Assembly: GCA_021827225.1 (NCBI GenBank)
Contig: JAKAXG010000157.1
Span: forward strand, 1-8,404
DNA: 8,404 bases
Source: Actinomycetes bacterium
GTDB lineage: Bacteria; Actinomycetota; Acidimicrobiia; Acidimicrobiales; Palsa-688
Direction of reading: 5' to 3'
The notes beneath the pieces were generated by a model. The model saw nothing but the letters and a program-made list of their open reading frames with translations. It was not told where the DNA came from and did no database searches. Every line of letters starts with the position of its first letter. Position 1 is the stretch's first letter. Made by a program: the position numbers and the translations under genes. Below, in pieces: positions 6,102 through 8,404 of this stretch.

Positions 6102-7704
6102 AGCCGCAGGCCGGCGCGGCCGAGGTCTTCTGGAAGAGGACGCCGTCGACCGGGCTGAACGGCTTCGGCGACAGCCCCGGGGTGTAGAGCCCCTCGGTGG
6201 TGAGGGCGCGGTCCCGGGCGAGGAAGCGGTTGTCGGCGAGGACCTGGCTGCTGACCGCCCGTGACCACGCCGACCCGCTGGCCCCCAGCTTGCGGGCCGG
6301 GTTGATCTCGAGCACTGCGGCACCGACCGGGAGGGCGTTGAGGGTCGGGCCCAGCACGGCGCACGGCGAGGCGTGCTGGAGCCGGTAGACGATGTTGCGC
6401 CAGTTGACCACGCTGGGGTCGGTGACCGGGCCGGTGGGGGTCATGTACTGCATCCCCCGGGGCAGGTAGTGGTAGGCGACGGCCAGCTGCTCGGTCTGGG
6501 TGACCAGCACGGCGTCACCGGGACGCAGGCGGGGGGCCACCGCCGAGGCCACCGCGGCCACGTTGCTCTTGGCGTAGCGGCCGTTGGGGTTGGGCAGGAG
6601 CAGGCCGATCAGGGCCCACACCGACAGCGCCGCGCAGGTGGCCCACAGCACCCGGCGGCCGGTCCGCCCGGCGGAGAGGGCGCCGGCCGCGGCGATCAGG
6701 TAGGGGCCGACGATGACGGCCAGGTAGCGGACCGTCCAGGACGGCTCGATCTCGGCGCCGACGAAGCCGGCCACCGTCGTGGCCAGGGCCATGGTGCCCA
6801 CCGCCCCCGCCACCAGCCGGTCGGCGGGGGCCACGTCCCGGCGGCCCAGCCACACCCCGATGACCAGCGCCGGCACCACCAGGAAGCCGATGGTCCCGGC
6901 CAGGGCGGTGGACGGGTCGGCGAAGAAGTCGCCGATGCCCGGCTGCACGGCCCACGGCGCCGCCGTGTTCTGGGCCTGGTAGATGAACGACGGCAGCCAC
7001 GGCAGCCACAGCACCAGGGTGGCCGCCCCGCCGGCCACCACCCAGGCGGTCAGGCGGCGGTCGCCTCTCGACCAGGCCAGCCAGAGCAGGACCAGTCCGG
7101 TGCCGCCGGTCAGGTAGATGGCCCAGTTGTGGGTGTAGAGCAGCGCCGCGTAGGCCAGCACCGCCCCGGCGGCGTCGATGAGGCGCCGGTCCCGGAACGC
7201 CCGCCACGCCAGGGTCACGCCCACCAGCGCCAGCAGGATGACCAGCGTGTACATGCGGGCCTCGGTGGAGTACCAGTTCAGGAACGGGTTGGTGGCCACG
7301 AGGGCGGCGGCGGCGATACCCGCCCCTCGGCGGTTGAACAGCTCCCGGCCGGCCCAGTAGCCCACCGGGATGGCGAGGAGGGAGATGAGCAGGGGCAGGG
7401 CGTGGGCGGCCGGCTCGGAGCTGCCGAACACCCTCATCCAGAAGTGCAGGAGGAAGTAGAACAGCGGGGGGGAGCCGTCGTTGCGCAACAGGCGGGGGAT
7501 CTGCGAGATCGGGTGCGAGGAGATCCCGACGGTGATCCCCTCGTCCACCCAGAACGCCCGCCCCAGATAGGGGGCCCGGAGGGCCACGGCCAGCACCACC
7601 AACCCGGCCACGACCACCCGGTCGCGGCGCAGCCAGTCGGAGCGGCTGTCGGGTGATGTCGTCTCGGCGGTGAGGGAGGCGGGCGCGACTTCCGACGTCG
7701 TCAT
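6100..7704 (-). CDS. GT-C family glycosyltransferase (ArnT/PMT-like)
   Basis: A 534-residue multi-pass membrane enzyme expected to move a sugar from a polyprenyl-phosphate carrier to an acceptor on the outer side of the membrane. Seen, counting from the ATG at 7704: a short cytoplasmic N-terminus, helix 1 (about 30-42), then RAPYLGRAFWVDEG with the catalytic-type acidic pair D54/E55 in the first outer loop; NDGSPPLFYFLLHFW (75-89), the usual helix-2 entry of PMT_2 proteins; NWYSTEARMYTL (143-154), another family hallmark; then further helices to about residue 380 and a C-terminal soluble region. The frame is open to a TTG at 7794 that would add 30 residues; ATG 7704 is preferred because those residues are polar and low in complexity and the TTG has no ribosome binding site. 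The gene is followed after 12 bases by a coupled second membrane protein. The acceptor (lipid, glycan or protein) cannot be told. Confidence 0.92.
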   Translation of the reverse strand: MTTSEVAPASLTAETTSPDSRSDWLRRDRVVVAGLVVLAVALRAPYLGRAFWVDEGITVGISSHPISQIPRLLRNDGSPPLFYFLLHFWMRVFGSSEPAAHALPLLISLLAIPVGYWAGRELFNRRGAGIAAAALVATNPFLNWYSTEARMYTLVILLALVGVTLAWRAFRDRRLIDAAGAVLAYAALLYTHNWAIYLTGGTGLVLLWLAWSRGDRRLTAWVVAGGAATLVLWLPWLPSFIYQAQNTAAPWAVQPGIGDFFADPSTALAGTIGFLVVPALVIGVWLGRRDVAPADRLVAGAVGTMALATTVAGFVGAEIEPSWTVRYLAVIVGPYLIAAAGALSAGRTGRRVLWATCAALSVWALIGLLLPNPNGRYAKSNVAAVASAVAPRLRPGDAVLVTQTEQLAVAYHYLPRGMQYMTPTGPVTDPSVVNWRNIVYRLQHASPCAVLGPTLNALPVGAAVLEINPARKLGASGSAWSRAVSSQVLADNRFLARDRALTTEGLYTPGLSPKPFSPVDGVLFQKTSAAPACG

Positions 7705-7837
7705 CCGGCCGTCCGCCGCCGCGGGGGCTGCCAAGGAACCCGTGTCGCTCCAGGTCCGTCCGTCAACAGCCGCCTCGGGGTCGAGAGCACCCAAATAGGC
7801 TAGTTCGGCCCGAAGGCCGGGTCCGGGCGGGCGGCGT
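7705..7837 (-). other. Gap between the hydrolase and GT-C genes
   Basis: About 133 bases without a supported gene (43 if the TTG at 7794 is the real start). It holds a UUCG hairpin at 7806-7819 and, just after it in the minus direction, TAGCCT at 7797-7802, a possible -10 box. With that box transcription would start near 7790 and give a leader of roughly 85 bases before the ATG at 7704. No convincing -35 or riboswitch fold is visible. Confidence 0.35.
7806..7819 (-). terminator. UUCG-capped hairpin after the hydrolase gene
   Basis: On the minus strand, CGGCC-TTCG-GGCCG forms a 5-base-pair all-GC stem closed by the extra-stable C(UUCG)G tetraloop. It begins 18 bases past the stop of the hydrolase gene. 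There is no run of T after it, so if it terminates it is of the U-poor kind seen in GC-rich actinobacteria; it may instead only protect the 3' end of the message. If it works as a terminator, the glycosyltransferase operon starts after it. Confidence 0.4.
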
Positions 7838-8404
7838 CTAGTCCACCAGCGCCTGGTAGACCAGCTGCTTCAGCTGGCTGCGGATGGGGTGGGTGCTCGA
7901 CGGCAGCAGCTGGGTGAAGAACATGGCGGTGAGGTCCTCCTCGGGGGCCACCCAGAAGGCGGTGCTGAACGCGCCGCCCCAGCCGTACTCGCCGCGGCTG
8001 GTGAGGACCTTGCCGGCGGCCGGGTCGGTCACCACCGAGAAGCCCAGCCCGAAGCCGACGCCGTCGAAGGTGGTCTCGGCGAAGAGAGGCCGGCCGAAGC
8101 TCTCCAGGTCGGCGCCGCCGGGCAGCTGGTTGCGGGTCATGTAGGCCACGGTCCGGGGCGAGAGGAGCCGCACGCCGTCGAGCTCACCGCCCCGGCGGAG
8201 CATCTCGGCGAAGCGGAAGTAGTCCCCGGCGGTGCCGATCAGCCCGCCGCCGCCGGACAGGAACGCCGGCGGCGACAGCTGGGAGCCGCTGTTGAACAGC
8301 ACCGGCGGGAGCGCCGCCCCGGCCGGGTTGGCGACGTAGGCGGCGGCCAGGCGGTCCGCCCGCCCGGGTTCCACCCAGAACCCGGTGTCGGTCATGCCGA
8401 GCGG
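7838..8404 (-). CDS. Serine hydrolase, beta-lactamase/PBP4-like family, C-terminal part
   Basis: The C-terminal 189 or so residues of a class-C beta-lactamase-fold serine hydrolase (Pfam Beta-lactamase type; includes esterases, D-aminopeptidases and EstB-like enzymes). Seen: the frame stays open to the window edge and reads PLGMTDTGFWV, a family motif that lies mid-protein, so the ATG at 8395 is internal. Counting from that Met: LSGGGGLIGTAGDYFRF (46-62) with the following GVRLLSP (74-80), and EYGWGGAFSTAFWVAPEEDL (136-155), where GWGG takes the place of the KTG/HTG motif lining the active site. The catalytic SxxK and YxN motifs would be upstream, outside the window. Cell location and substrate cannot be judged; family members are often exported or act on envelope material or esters. 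It precedes the glycosyltransferase genes on the same strand but is separated by a hairpin, so it may be its own transcript. Confidence 0.92.
   Translation of the reverse strand, partial: PLGMTDTGFWVEPGRADRLAAAYVANPAGAALPPVLFNSGSQLSPPAFLSGGGGLIGTAGDYFRFAEMLRRGGELDGVRLLSPRTVAYMTRNQLPGGADLESFGRPLFAETTFDGVGFGLGFSVVTDPAAGKVLTSRGEYGWGGAFSTAFWVAPEEDLTAMFFTQLLPSSTHPIRSQLKQLVYQALVD

Noticed and set aside
4451..6364. A 637-codon open frame on the minus strand over the second membrane protein
   Set aside because: It is Arg/Pro/Gly-rich with no hydrophobic helices or motifs, while the overlapping 535-residue frame has helices, a ribosome binding site and fitting ends.
7838..8395. A complete short hydrolase starting at the ATG at 8395
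   Set aside because: The frame continues to the edge as PLGM, a conserved internal motif, and the catalytic SxxK and YxN motifs are missing, so the gene is cut by the window rather than short.

Overview
This is a very GC-rich, gene-dense piece of bacterial chromosome. The strong G/C bias at third codon positions, the GTG starts, the many starts without a Shine-Dalgarno sequence and the protein families all suggest an actinomycete-type bacterium. A soil or freshwater lineage near Acidimicrobiia is a guess from protein style only. I see no mobile element, CRISPR array, tRNA or rRNA. All eight genes fill the window almost completely, and the longest non-coding stretch is at most about 130 bases.

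Left part (1-2523): the C-terminal part of a GH15 glucoamylase/trehalase-type glycoside hydrolase runs in from the left edge on the + strand. It meets tail-to-tail, with a 6-base overlap, a minus-strand gene for an uncharacterised protein carrying a HxxxHHHP motif. That gene diverges across only 36 bases from surE, the 5'/3'-nucleotidase. Both starts lack a well-placed Shine-Dalgarno sequence and have -10-like elements close upstream, so one or both mRNAs may be leaderless.

Right part (2472-8404): five genes lie head-to-tail on the minus strand. In transcription order they are: a serine beta-lactamase-family hydrolase (cut by the right edge), a GT-C glycosyltransferase of the ArnT/PMT type, a second multi-pass membrane protein with a large exported C-terminal domain, a membrane-anchored zinc-finger anti-sigma factor without a visible sigma factor, and an MFS exporter of the EntS/DHA3 type. 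The two membrane proteins in the middle are coupled: the ribosome binding site of the second touches the stop of the first. The MFS gene runs 52 bases into the 3' end of surE on the opposite strand.

Taken together, the minus-strand cluster looks like a cell-envelope unit (lipid-linked sugar transfer, an envelope hydrolase, an export pump) with a transmembrane regulator embedded in it. That functional link is inference from gene order. The most worthwhile leads are the orphan anti-sigma factor, the HHHP protein and the second GT-C-like protein. I did not find convincing evidence of a wholly new system.
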